A DNA stretch of 34,716 nt from Alistipes sp. (GCA_017555695.1 JAFZFX010000043.1:1-34716); one strand, 5' to 3'; positions 7,028 to 14,489 are shown, counted from the first letter of the stretch. Numbers and translations are program-made. The notes: generated from the letters alone by a model not told the origin.

Positions 7028-8174
7028 ATTCTTTTTCCCATTGTTTAAGCATCTTTCCCACTTCGCTTGCAACAAAAGTATCAACGGGTCGAGCATAAGT
7101 TTTCTGTGTAATAATTGTATTTGTATGACCTAAGCACTTTGCCACTACTGAGATATTCACTCCATTATTGAGCAATGTGTGTGCATAGGTCTTTCTCAAT
7201 AGGTGTGATGTAATAACAGTCTCTATTCCCGCCAATCGCTGTATCTCCTTCAGGTAGGAGTTATATTTTTGATTAGATATGATTGGCAACCTTCCGTTGT
7301 ATTTGTCTAATATCTTCAATCCCCAAGGCAAAATAACAGTCGTAAACTGTATTCCAGTTTTCTGCCTATCGCCATTATATACGAATACACCCTCTAGTTC
7401 AATGATTCTACTCACATCGAAATTAACTAAATCGCAGTAAGCTGTACCAACAGACGCTTGAAATAATAAAAGGTCTCTAACCCTATCTAATCGTTCATAA
7501 TCAGACAAATCTAAATGTTTGATTTTATCTAGTTCATCTACAGTTAAGAACTCTACATTTGGGGTGCCTCTATCCACCTTTATCCCGTTGAATGGGTTTA
7601 TTTTTATCCAATTATTATCTATGGCGTAATGAAATATCGTTTTTATCTTTACCATATACCCAGCTGATGTAGATGGCATAAATCTATTCTTCAATATGTG
7701 ATAGATATTAACCATATCGGCATTATTAACTGTACTCACCTCTTTGGTGGGGGTTAGTATCTCAAACAGAAAATCTCTAACCAGTTCATATCTTTTATAC
7801 ACTTGTGGAACCATAGTTTTCCCCACTCGCTTCTTAATAATCCGCAGATATTCATCACATAGTTGCTCAATGGTGATACTCTTAGTGCCACCAGTTCGCA
7901 TATATTCTCTGATACAATTAGCGGTAATGGGTATCCCTTCGATTAAGAGTTGAGATATAATATTACTTACTTTAGACCTATATAGATTCAACAAATCGTC
8001 TATTTCAGCAGGTTTTCTCTTTCTATTAAATGCCTTGGGAGATAATTTTGTTGGTAGATTGATGAACAGCCTATTTTGATTTATGTTAATACACATCTCA
8101 AGAGGGGCTACACCTTGTTTGTTTGTCTTACTTTGTCTGCAATAGTAAGTGATTGAAAATGTTGTCCTTGCCAT
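7026..8174 (-). CDS. Tyrosine integrase of the left element
   Basis: The 382-aa protein has the three-domain layout of Bacteroides integrases: an N-terminal arm-binding domain (about 1-90), a SAM-like core-binding domain (about 100-195) and a catalytic domain (about 205-382). Visible catalytic residues are Lys272 (RQKTG), His324 and Arg327 (HLLRKTYAH), His350 (LGHTN) and Tyr360 (TYARP). The first catalytic Arg is replaced by Ala245 (SVGTAYCDLVNF), as in IntDOT-type enzymes of conjugative transposons. It faces left, 143 bp from the tRNA-Arg repeat at 8318, with inverted repeats between; it may integrate its element at that site. Plain ATG start. Confidence 0.9.
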   Translation of the reverse strand: MARTTFSITYYCRQSKTNKQGVAPLEMCININQNRLFINLPTKLSPKAFNRKRKPAEIDDLLNLYRSKVSNIISQLLIEGIPITANCIREYMRTGGTKSITIEQLCDEYLRIIKKRVGKTMVPQVYKRYELVRDFLFEILTPTKEVSTVNNADMVNIYHILKNRFMPSTSAGYMVKIKTIFHYAIDNNWIKINPFNGIKVDRGTPNVEFLTVDELDKIKHLDLSDYERLDRVRDLLLFQASVGTAYCDLVNFDVSRIIELEGVFVYNGDRQKTGIQFTTVILPWGLKILDKYNGRLPIISNQKYNSYLKEIQRLAGIETVITSHLLRKTYAHTLLNNGVNISVVAKCLGHTNTIITQKTYARPVDTFVASEVGKMLKQWEKE

Positions 8175-8200
8175 AACTACAAACTGTTAAATCGGTACAA

Positions 8201-8241
8201 TTTGTAGCCCATTTTTAATCTTGTAGCCATTGGGCTACAAA
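8201..8241. repeat. TTTGTAGCCC repeats upstream of the left integrase
   Basis: TTTGTAGCCC occurs at 8201-8210, TTGTAGCC at 8221-8228, and the inverted form GGGCTACAAA at 8232-8241; the last two make a tight hairpin. A further ACTACAAA lies at 8177-8184. Located between the integrase start and the tRNA repeat, they are candidates for integrase arm sites or an autoregulatory operator. Confidence 0.5.
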
Positions 8242-8317
8242 TACGGACACAAAAAAAGGTTATCATTGTATTGACAACCCTGATTTTCAGCGTTTTAACC
8301 GCATTTTGATGTGAAAA

Positions 8318-8366
8318 GTGATTCCGGCGGGATTCGAACCCACGACCCACAGCTTAGAAGGCTGTT
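8318..8366 (-). other. Left attachment site: displaced 3' fragment of tRNA-Arg
   Basis: The 49 bp are identical to 15279-15327 and cover the 3' acceptor strand, T arm, variable region and 3' half of the anticodon arm of tRNA-Arg(TCT). Beyond 8366 the sequence diverges, so there is no functional tRNA here. Confidence 0.9.
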
Positions 8367-8487
8367 ACACCCCATTTTTGCGGTTTTTTCACATTTCGCA
8401 TTTCAGCCGTAAATGATTGCTTTTCAGTCGCAAAGATAATAAATTATTTTTGATTAAATTTTGTTATTTTCACTTTGTTTTTTAATT

Positions 8488-8520
8488 TTGTGTGCAAATT
8501 GTGTGCAAATTGTGTGCAAA
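8488..8520 (+). repeat. Three tandem 11-bp repeats, putative integrase arm sites
   Basis: TTGTGTGCAAA is repeated three times without a gap (8488-8498, 8499-8509, 8510-8520). The same 11-mer recurs at 8598-8608 and at the other end of the element (15208-15218, with a 10/11 copy at 15219-15229), always in the same orientation. Confidence 0.75.
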
Positions 8521-8597
8521 TGAGCACCCGTTTTTTTGCATATAATCGGCCTCCTACGCACCTCTGAGGGGGTTTTAGTGTAAGCCGAGCAAAAAAG

Positions 8598-8608
8598 TTG
8601 TGTGCAAA
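8598..8608 (+). repeat. Isolated fourth copy of TTGTGTGCAAA
   Basis: A perfect copy of the 11-bp repeat lies 77 bp after the tandem triplet, between it and the integrase gene. It fits the spaced arm-site layout of tyrosine integrases. Confidence 0.65.
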
Positions 8609-8786
8609 TTTCCCAAAAAAATCGAGATTTTCGGCGTTTTGTGACATCTTTTGACACATTATAGGCGATTTTTCCGCCTCAACGATGATAATGCCCGCCC
8701 CGTTGAGGCCAACAAAGCCGACACCTCAACCACTGCCGGCCAACGCAAGAATATTGACACGGAATTTACGCAACAAAAACAACAAT

Positions 8787-10013
8787 ATGCTGGAATATTC
8801 AAAAGATGGTATAACAATTTCGCTATACCTTGACACTCGCAAGAGGCTGACCGATGGCCGTTATCCGCTAAAGGTGCGTATCGGCTACAACCGACACCGC
8901 AAATACTACCCAACGGGCAAGAGTTTCACACCCGCCGAATGGGAGGCGCTACCCAACACAAAGACCCGAGAGGCAACGGCTACCCGCCGAGATATTGAGA
9001 ATAGCTATAAACACATCCGAGATATTGCCGACCAACTGGCGCACGCTGGCACTTTTTCACTCCACACGCTCAATGTGCGACTGCGTGGCTCGGCCATAAC
9101 GACCATCAACGAGGCGTTCCGCAATAAGATTGCAGACCTAAAACAAAAGGGGCGTATCGGCAATATGGAAAACTACCAGTGTACGCTGAACTGTATAGAG
9201 CGCTTTGCTGGTGGATATATCCCCTACAATGCCGTAACAATCGACTGGGTAGAGCGTTATGCCGAACATCTGCGTAGTCGAGGCCTCGCACAAACGACAA
9301 TATCTATACGCCTGCGCACTCTGCGTGCCATCCTCAACGATGCAAAGGCCGTCGGCGTGATAAAAGAGGGCGAAATGCCGTTTGGTCGTGGCAAGTATCG
9401 AATACAAGAGGGTACGGGGCGAAAAATGGCTCTTTCGATGGAGCAACTGGGCGCTGTGGTGCGCTACACCGACGAGGTTAGACCCGCCACTCTGCGCTAT
9501 CGTGATTATTGGGTTTTTCTCTATATGTGCAACGGCATAAATGTTTCAGACCTTATGCGCCTACGCTACTCCGATATTGTCGGGGGCGAGATATACTACA
9601 AGCGCCAAAAGACCATCAACACAACCCGTTCACAAAAGGATATCCGTGTAGCCATCACACAACCGATGGTAGAGATAATCGAGCGCTGGGGCAACCCACC
9701 CCACCCCGACAACTTTATATTCCCACACCTCAACGGCAAAGAAACGCCATTAGAGGTGCGACGCAAGACGCAGACACTACTACGCCACATCAACCGAGCA
9801 ATGGCCTACATAAGCGAAAAGTTAGGTATAGAGCATATTTCGACCTATACCGCCCGCCACTCATTCGCAACCGTGTTAAAGCGTAGCGGAGCGAACATCG
9901 CCTATATATCCGAGTCGATGGGGCACAGTAGCCTAAAGACAACCGAAAACTATTTAGCATCGTTTGAGCAAGAGGAGCGCCAACGCAATGCCGAGTTATT
10001 AACCAAATTTTAG
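8787..10013 (+). CDS. Tyrosine integrase of the tRNA-Arg element
   Basis: Starting at the ATG at 8787 gives 408 aa; the frame is open for 34 more codons upstream but those are low-complexity and run through the end region. The protein has an N-terminal arm-binding domain (SLYLDTRKRLTDGRYPLKVRI), a SAM-like domain (about 105-205) and a catalytic domain. Visible residues are Lys275 (RQKT), Arg357 (TARHSFAT), His380 (MGHSS) and Tyr389 (TENYL). The first catalytic Arg position is Asn252 (NGINVSDL), and the His of HxxR is Tyr354, both tolerated in Bacteroidetes integrases. It is encoded just inside the left att copy and should mediate recombination at the tRNA-Arg site. Confidence 0.9.
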   Translation: MLEYSKDGITISLYLDTRKRLTDGRYPLKVRIGYNRHRKYYPTGKSFTPAEWEALPNTKTREATATRRDIENSYKHIRDIADQLAHAGTFSLHTLNVRLRGSAITTINEAFRNKIADLKQKGRIGNMENYQCTLNCIERFAGGYIPYNAVTIDWVERYAEHLRSRGLAQTTISIRLRTLRAILNDAKAVGVIKEGEMPFGRGKYRIQEGTGRKMALSMEQLGAVVRYTDEVRPATLRYRDYWVFLYMCNGINVSDLMRLRYSDIVGGEIYYKRQKTINTTRSQKDIRVAITQPMVEIIERWGNPPHPDNFIFPHLNGKETPLEVRRKTQTLLRHINRAMAYISEKLGIEHISTYTARHSFATVLKRSGANIAYISESMGHSSLKTTENYLASFEQEERQRNAELLTKF

Positions 10014-10021
10014 AGTGTATT

Positions 10022-10777
10022 ATGGAACAAATATTTGAGTGGGTAAACAAGTCAATTCAGTATATGACAGTGGCGCTCGTTGGCAAGAGCAAAGATTTTT
10101 CCGTAGCCGATTTGTTACAATCACGAAAAATGGATAGTGACAATCTGCCAATAAGCGAGTACCACCAATATACCGACTCGCTACTAAAAGCACTAATAAT
10201 CGCAGACGATGGATGCAGAAAGTTTATATTTAGGCATCTATTCGCTATTGCCTTTCCATTTTTTATTTTACGCAAATATATAGACCCGTTCAATATCGAA
10301 CTCGACGCCAAAAGGACTGACAAACTCACGCCCGACGAGATAGACAATTTGCACCGATTAATTTTCACTATCATAAACGACCTCGACCAATTTTATTTTT
10401 GGGTTCTCACATATTGCGAGCGCTGGGGCAACGATATAGAAGAATTGCTAAAAGTATGTGATAACGACGGCACACTGCGCCAAGAGGTAAACGAATATTA
10501 CAAACATTGCAGAGCGACACCTCAACCCGAAGAGCAGGCAAAATATAAGACTTTAGAGCGCACGCACCGCATTGCGATATTGAAAATATTGCTCGACTAC
10601 ACGGGCGTATCAAAGAATATCGACAAGACCAAAATAGCTGGCTTTGTTGAGGCTGTTACGGGCGGTAATATAGAGGTCAAACCGCAAGACTCCATATCGT
10701 ACAAAAAGCCGACCAAACAAGCAAATGGCGTAGCCGTCGAGTGGTTAGAGCGATTAAATATAAAGATAGATGATTGA
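10022..10777 (+). CDS. Unknown 251-aa protein following the integrase
   Basis: I do not recognise a family. The protein is helical and soluble in appearance, with a hydrophobic but probably buried stretch (RHLFAIAFPFFILRKYI, residues about 70-86). Its C-terminus, TKIAGFVEAVTGGN followed by about 35 residues ending WLERLNIKIDD, resembles the tail of small regulatory proteins placed next to integrases on Bacteroides elements. It starts 8 bp after the integrase stop and is followed by a hairpin, so the two genes probably form one transcript. A role in integration control is a guess from context. Confidence 0.6.
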   Translation: MEQIFEWVNKSIQYMTVALVGKSKDFSVADLLQSRKMDSDNLPISEYHQYTDSLLKALIIADDGCRKFIFRHLFAIAFPFFILRKYIDPFNIELDAKRTDKLTPDEIDNLHRLIFTIINDLDQFYFWVLTYCERWGNDIEELLKVCDNDGTLRQEVNEYYKHCRATPQPEEQAKYKTLERTHRIAILKILLDYTGVSKNIDKTKIAGFVEAVTGGNIEVKPQDSISYKKPTKQANGVAVEWLERLNIKIDD

Positions 10778-10790
10778 TTAATTAAAAATT

Positions 10791-10823
10791 TAGGAGCGTC
10801 CGACTATTAGTCCTACGCTCCTA
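10791..10823. terminator. Terminator hairpin after the integrase transcript
   Basis: TAGGAGCGT (10791-10799) pairs with ACGCTCCTA (10815-10823), and GACTA / TAGTC pair inside the loop. The stem lies 14 bp after the 251-aa gene and just before a new -7 box. No strong U-tract follows. Confidence 0.6.
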
Positions 10824-10830
10824 TTCGTTA

Positions 10831-10839
10831 TAGTTTTGC
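10831..10839 (+). promoter_or_regulatory. -7 promoter element for the excisionase/primase genes
   Basis: TAGTTTTGC matches TAnnTTTG(C). It stands directly after the hairpin and 54 bp before the next gene, consistent with a separate transcript for the genes from 10893 onward. A -33 TTTG is not evident. Confidence 0.5.
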
Positions 10840-10892
10840 ATTGTGGTTAATCACAAACGAGGTGGACGCACCCCATTTACTTTTAACTAAAA

Positions 10893-11267
10893 ATGCAAAA
10901 AATGGAAAATACAATTATTCTCACGACACCCGACCAGTTACAGCAGTATATCGGGCAGGCCGTTGAGGCTATCATTCCCAAACTGGCAGATTTCCGCCGT
11001 CGCAACGAGGCCAAAAAGAGCGACAACCTCACTATGTTAGAGGCCATCGACTACCTCGACGAATTAGGAGCGCCAACCACCCGTTCAAGCCTCTACAACC
11101 TTGTTTTTAGGGGGCAGATTCCGCATCGAAAAATAGGCCGTCGCACCATCTTTTCACGCAAAGAGTTGCAGGGGTGGGTCGAGAGTCGAACCGTACACCC
11201 CAACGACGCAAAAAGGGAGGCAATACAACGCATTGCAGAGAGCGCAACCCGTAAAATGGCGAGATGA
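10893..11267 (+). CDS. Excisionase-like helix-turn-helix protein (MerR superfamily type)
   Basis: In this 124-aa protein, residues about 46-100 form a MerR/Xis-like winged helix domain: TMLEAIDYLDELGAPTTRSSLYNLVFRGQIPHRKIGRRTIFSRKELQGWVE. The 'IPHRKIGRRTIFSRKEL' part is the wing and second helix typical of excisionase-family proteins. The N-terminal 40 residues are helical. It likely acts as directionality factor for the integrase or as regulator of the element. Its stop overlaps the next gene by 4 bp, indicating coupling. The second Met (codon 4) is an equally good start. Confidence 0.8.
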   Translation: MQKMENTIILTTPDQLQQYIGQAVEAIIPKLADFRRRNEAKKSDNLTMLEAIDYLDELGAPTTRSSLYNLVFRGQIPHRKIGRRTIFSRKELQGWVESRTVHPNDAKREAIQRIAESATRKMAR

Positions 11268-11590
11268 TGGGCGTAGCAACAAAAAAAGCGCCCGCCCATT
11301 GTAGCAATGAGGCCAGCGCAAACAACAATATGCGTCAAATGTTCGACAAAGATACGATTTCCTCTCTACCCCGCCAACAAAAAAGGGTATTAAATTACTT
11401 GTTAGCATCGAAACGCCCTCGCTCCGTTGCCGATATCAGCCGAGCGCTGGGGCAGTCTGACCCAAGAGGGCACATTCGCAACCTACGACTCAGAGGCTAC
11501 CCTATTGCCGACTTATGGGACACCACAAAAGAGCGTGAGCGTTTCAAGCGTTATTTTATCAGAAAGGAGGTAATAGATGGCAAACAATAG
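11264..11590 (+). CDS. Winged-helix DNA-binding protein
   Basis: This 108-aa protein has residues 37-90 (RQQKRVLNYLLASKRPRSVADISRALGQSDPRGHIRNLRLRGYPIADLW) reading as a winged helix-turn-helix, as in small Bacteroides regulators that decide on element replication or transfer genes. The first 25 residues are low complexity. Start and stop overlap the neighbours (ATGA at 11264, 14-bp overlap at the end), so the three genes from 10893 to 11867 are translationally linked. Target sites are unknown. Confidence 0.7.
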   Translation: MMGVATKKAPAHCSNEASANNNMRQMFDKDTISSLPRQQKRVLNYLLASKRPRSVADISRALGQSDPRGHIRNLRLRGYPIADLWDTTKERERFKRYFIRKEVIDGKQ

Positions 11591-11867
11591 AACTGCGAAA
11601 GGTTACGACTCGATAATCTATTATCGCCGTTGGGCTGAGTGCCTGCGCCATTTCCCCGACGATTTACGCTTAGCCATTCACGATGCAATAGACGCCTATA
11701 TAATCGACCAAGCCGAGCCGACGGAGGATATTGTGCGATTTTCTGCCTTTGCTCAAATTGTCGAGGATATAAAGTTAGACAAAGAGCGCTACGCCTCCAC
11801 TTGCGAAAAACGAGCCGAGGCAGGCCGAAAAGGTGCTAAATCTAAGCACAACATCAGTAGCAAATGA
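11577..11867 (+). CDS. DUF6291-like small protein
   Basis: The 96-aa protein has the pattern S-I-I-Y-Y-R-R-W-A-E, a helix DLRLAIHDAIDAYIID, then FSAFAQIVEDIKLDKERYASTCEKRAEAGRKGAKSK. This matches DUF6291-type proteins, usually found just upstream of replication genes on phages and mobile elements; their function is not established. A strong Shine-Dalgarno sequence (AGGAGG, 11563-11568) precedes the ATG, unusual for Bacteroidetes. The coding end reaches into a repeat-rich spacer before the primase gene. Confidence 0.7.
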   Translation: MANNRTAKGYDSIIYYRRWAECLRHFPDDLRLAIHDAIDAYIIDQAEPTEDIVRFSAFAQIVEDIKLDKERYASTCEKRAEAGRKGAKSKHNISSK

Positions 11868-11947
11868 TAGCAAATGCCACTTTTGCCAGCATTTGCCAAC
11901 AAAACTAACAAAAGTAGCAGATATGATATGTAGTGATATGATATGTA
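11860..11947 (+). repeat. Repeat-rich spacer before the primase gene, possible origin
   Basis: GCAAATGA (11860-11867) and GCAAATGC (11870-11877) are followed by the inverted copy GCATTTGC (11889-11896). Then GATATGATATGTA is repeated at 11920-11932 and 11935-11947 with a 15-bp period. Short iterons directly before a primase gene would suit a replication origin or an autoregulated operator; this is inference. Confidence 0.5.
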
Positions 11948-13029
11948 ATGATTATACAAGTAGAATAAAGAGGGAGGGTGTAGAGAGTGACACCACAAAA
12001 TCGTTGAGGTCGAGCGTGGCCTCTACGATTACCCCGACTGTTGAGGTTGAGAGTACGACTGTTGAGGCTGGCGTTGCCTGCCCGCTGAATATAGGACGAG
12101 TTTCGCTATTTTCCTCTGCTCTTTCTGCTCGTTATTGTGAGGATATAGATTTACTCTCTTTTCTTACAACAAACGAATATAGGGGCATAATAACCGAGAT
12201 AAGAGCCTCAACCGACCCGACCCACCGCCGAGAGTTGAAACAAAAGTTACCAGCCATCACGCCTGCGGGAGTATTCCACCACCGAGGCTCGGCAAACATA
12301 CTCACATACTCGGGTTTTATCTGCGTCGATATCGACGGCAAAGATAACCCCAATATCAAAGATTGGAGAGCCACAGCGCACTATATCGGCTCACTATCGC
12401 CCTGCGTGTTGTACGCTGGAGTGAGTGCGGGAGGTAGCGGGTGCTTTGCTATCTACCGTATCGCAACCCCCAATCGCTACGCAGAGCATCTGGCCTCCAT
12501 TCAGTCAGAGCTGAGCCATCGGGGCATCGTAACCGACAAGGCGTGCAAAGACCTCGCCCGCCTGCGCTTTGCCTCGTATGACCCCACACCATACATCAAC
12601 CGAGAACCAACACCCCACACTCTGCTATCGGGCGCAACCTCAACGGACAGCAACAGCGCAAAAGAGGCTACCTCTCTGCCTCAACACCCGCAGGCTGCTC
12701 AAGTAGCCGACCAAGCAAACAACTGCGAAAATAGAGCCTCTGCCCGTCCAAACACCCTACCGATAGAGAGAGTCGAGCGAGCCGTGCAGACACTCGTCGA
12801 GCGTGGCCTCAACATCGCAGAGGCGCACTACGATTGGGTGCGTATCGGCTTTGCGTTAGCCTCTACCTATGGCGAGCAGGCACGGCCTCTCTTTCACGCT
12901 ATATCGGCTCAGTCGAGCAAATACAAGCGTAACGAGTGCGACGCACAATTCACACACTGCCTGCGCTCAAAGGGCATCAATATCGGCACGCTGTTAGACT
13001 ACCTCAAACGGGTAGGCGTAAGGTGGTAA
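11923..13029 (+). CDS. BT4734-like primase with PriCT-2 domain (VirE-N family)
   Basis: The frame could begin at a GTG at 11833 inside the upstream gene, but the ATG at 11923 (368 aa) is more credible; ATG at 11938 is a further option. Residues about 55-235 match the BT4734-like domain, with SGFICVDIDGKDN (Asp136, Asp138), SAGGSGCFAIY and LARLRFASYD. A variable linker rich in S, T, Q and A follows, then a PriCT-2 domain at about 280-365 (YDWVRIGFALASTYGEQARPLFHAIS and a C-terminal IGTLLDYLKRVG). It probably primes replication of the element. Unlike the homologue at 4267 it has no helicase domain, so it would need a helicase from the host or a helper. Confidence 0.8.
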   Translation: MICSDMICNDYTSRIKREGVESDTTKSLRSSVASTITPTVEVESTTVEAGVACPLNIGRVSLFSSALSARYCEDIDLLSFLTTNEYRGIITEIRASTDPTHRRELKQKLPAITPAGVFHHRGSANILTYSGFICVDIDGKDNPNIKDWRATAHYIGSLSPCVLYAGVSAGGSGCFAIYRIATPNRYAEHLASIQSELSHRGIVTDKACKDLARLRFASYDPTPYINREPTPHTLLSGATSTDSNSAKEATSLPQHPQAAQVADQANNCENRASARPNTLPIERVERAVQTLVERGLNIAEAHYDWVRIGFALASTYGEQARPLFHAISAQSSKYKRNECDAQFTHCLRSKGINIGTLLDYLKRVGVRW

Positions 13030-13253
13030 GGCGTGGACTCACATAAGGGGTGGGGGGCATCAATTTTGAGCCGTTCCACCCCGCAAACCTCGCCCCTGCA
13101 TAAGTTTACACACACGGTATTTTTTTCAAATTTGCCAACTTTGTGAATTGCTTACAATCCACCAATAGGGGTTAGCATCAAAATTCATAGTAATTATACC
13201 ACTCAAAAAAACAAGGTAAAAGAAATTATAACAATATTTATTCCGATAAAAAA
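13030..13253. other. Spacer between primase and cargo genes
   Basis: A possible stem, GGGGTGG (13047-13053) with CCACCCC (13076-13082), follows the primase gene but lacks a T-tract. The rest is increasingly AT-rich toward the cargo promoter. No gene is seen. The composition change near 13100 suggests that the cargo pair was acquired separately. Confidence 0.4.
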
Positions 13254-13285
13254 TTTGCATTTCGCAAATCTAAAATGTATTTTTG
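13254..13285 (+). promoter_or_regulatory. Dedicated promoter of the ATPase/STAS pair
   Basis: TTTG (13254-13257), a 20-bp spacer and TATTTTTG (13278-13285) fit the Bacteroidetes promoter. Transcription would start near 13292. The in-frame ATG at 13275 lies upstream of that point, which makes the ATG at 13302 the likely start. Confidence 0.65.
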
Positions 13286-13301
13286 TATATTATTATTGCT
13301 T

Positions 13302-14189
13302 ATGCAAGGACTACAACCATATTCATTTTTGTTTAATTCAGTCAAACGCTTTGATTGGCTTAATACTATTGTGCAAGCACGAAAAGATTTGCTTGATATT
13401 CCACCCAGAGAAGAAATCAAGCTTTATTTTTCAGGATTTGAAGTAGGGAAAATGACCCCATTTCACATCGTATCGCTTGCTTGTTTAATCGAATGTATTA
13501 TACGAAGTGGCAGGCGCGTTAGAATAAAAAGTGATAAAGAGATAACAAAATATCTACAAGAAGAGTTGCAGTTTGAAAAGTATTGGGGTAAAAATGCGCC
13601 TTCTAATTTTGTGGAATCTCAAAACGATACCGTACTTAATTTATGGCGATTTGTAGATGATGAAAAGGAAGCTTATACAATGCGAATTCATCAATACCTA
13701 AAACGCCGATTCTTTGAGAACAAAGATTTAAGCGCGGTAAAAGAGAGTTTAGATGAAGCATACTATAATGTATCCGACCACGCAAATGCGGACGGCAATG
13801 CATTCTCATTCATAAAGTTTGACGAACAACAAGGCAAATTATATGTTGCAGTTTGTGATTTTGGCATCGGTATTGCCAATTCCATAAGAAGAGTGTTTAC
13901 TGATATTGACAATGATGCTCAAGCCTTATGCAAAGCTTTGGAATATAACATAACGACCAAATCTCACGAGAGAAACCAAGGAATGGGGCTCGGAAATATT
14001 AAAGATACTTGTACCGAAGATGATATATTGGGCATTATTAGTAATAACGGATGGCTACTTGCAAAAAGAGAAAATATTAGAAATGGATTACATAAAATTG
14101 ACTTCGATGGCACAATAATATATTATGAACTATCGTTGAATCATTTTGAGGAAGAAAATATACTTGACGCTTTTACATTTACTTTTTAA
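13302..14189 (+). CDS. Cytosolic GHKL-type ATPase with N-terminal STAS-like region
   Basis: The 295-aa protein (from ATG 13302) carries an HATPase domain at about 145-275: N box ESLDEAYYN (Glu152, Asn156), G1 box DFGIGI (Asp186, Gly188, Gly190) and G2 box GMGLGN (227-232). No phospho-acceptor His domain, sensor or membrane segment is present, so it is not a usual sensor kinase. Residues about 38-75 (YFSGFEVGKMTPFHIVSLACLIECIIRSGRRVRI) follow a STAS-like strand-helix pattern. It is closer in logic to anti-sigma kinases such as SpoIIAB/RsbW. The next gene encodes a STAS-like DUF4325 protein, its likely partner or substrate. The gene is AT-rich compared with the element's other genes. A role in phage or plasmid interaction is inferred from location only. 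Confidence 0.75.
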   Translation: MQGLQPYSFLFNSVKRFDWLNTIVQARKDLLDIPPREEIKLYFSGFEVGKMTPFHIVSLACLIECIIRSGRRVRIKSDKEITKYLQEELQFEKYWGKNAPSNFVESQNDTVLNLWRFVDDEKEAYTMRIHQYLKRRFFENKDLSAVKESLDEAYYNVSDHANADGNAFSFIKFDEQQGKLYVAVCDFGIGIANSIRRVFTDIDNDAQALCKALEYNITTKSHERNQGMGLGNIKDTCTEDDILGIISNNGWLLAKRENIRNGLHKIDFDGTIIYYELSLNHFEEENILDAFTFTF

Positions 14190-14210
14190 CTAAAATTGGA
14201 GGAGAAAACT

Positions 14211-14489
14211 ATGATTATTAAACTTCAACCTATTATGGATACGAAATCTTATCCGGAGGCTGGCGATACATTGTTTGACATCCTCGTGAAAAACATCAAC
14301 GAGGATAAGATTGTTATAGACCTCGAAGGAGTGGTATCATTACCATCTATATTTCTTAATGTATCAATAGGAAAATATATCAAAGATTATGGAATTGAGA
14401 AATTGAGAAGTTCTATATCTTTTACAAAGATAAGTGAAACGCAGGCCAAACGCTTAAATGAATATATAAGCAAATTAGCTACATCTTAA
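14211..14489 (+). CDS. STAS-like DUF4325 protein
   Basis: The 92-aa protein has the STAS/DUF4325 pattern: a strand DKIVIDLEGVVSLPS, then a helix IFLNVSIGKYIKDYG and a strand LRSSISF. Small STAS proteins are phosphorylated by, or bind to, GHKL kinases in partner-switching modules; Ser43 or Ser46 would lie near the phospho-acceptor position of SpoIIAA. A strong Shine-Dalgarno sequence (GGAGGAG, 14198-14204) precedes the ATG at 14211, which rules out a longer version beginning at a TTG at 14196. It follows the ATPase gene by 21 bp and ends before a good terminator. Confidence 0.75.
   Translation: MIIKLQPIMDTKSYPEAGDTLFDILVKNINEDKIVIDLEGVVSLPSIFLNVSIGKYIKDYGIEKLRSSISFTKISETQAKRLNEYISKLATS

Larger units (their letters stand above)
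1..8317. mobile_element. Left accessory region, probable integrated element(s), left boundary outside window
   Basis: This AT-rich stretch holds a recombination scar, a small recombinase, a replication/annealing block and a full integrase, with no housekeeping genes. Its right end abuts the 49-bp tRNA-Arg repeat at 8318-8366. No further copy of that repeat is seen to the left in the window, so the left end must lie beyond it or the element uses another site. It is likely mosaic. Confidence 0.55.
8367..8786. promoter_or_regulatory. Non-coding left-end control region of the element
   Basis: This stretch of 420 bp between the left att copy and the integrase start holds the TTGTGTGCAAA repeats and short hairpin-forming pieces (for example CCTC-T-GAGG near 8561-8570). 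Small frames that read through it are repeat-driven and unconvincing. It probably contains the integrase promoter and arm-binding sites. Confidence 0.5.

Noticed and set aside
8318-8366. A second tRNA-Arg gene
   Set aside because: Only the 3' part of the tRNA is present; the D arm and 5' acceptor strand are missing, so it is an att remnant.
8488-8520. CRISPR array
   Set aside because: The 11-bp repeats are contiguous without spacers and no cas genes are present.
8444-8659. Leftward short reading frames in the left end of the tRNA-Arg element
   Set aside because: They are produced by the TTGTGTGCAAA repeats and end-region sequence, overlap one another in two frames and show no protein-like pattern.
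11833-11922. N-terminal extension of the primase from a GTG inside the upstream gene
   Set aside because: It would overlap the upstream gene and translate repeat DNA into a Cys/Met-rich stretch without similarity; ATG at 11923 is more likely.
13047-13082. Rho-independent terminator after the primase gene
   Set aside because: The GGGGTGG/CCACCCC stem has a 22-nt loop and no T-tract; kept only as a note in the spacer entry.
13302-14189. Ordinary two-component sensor histidine kinase
   Set aside because: There is no membrane or sensor domain, no phospho-acceptor His domain and no neighbouring response regulator.
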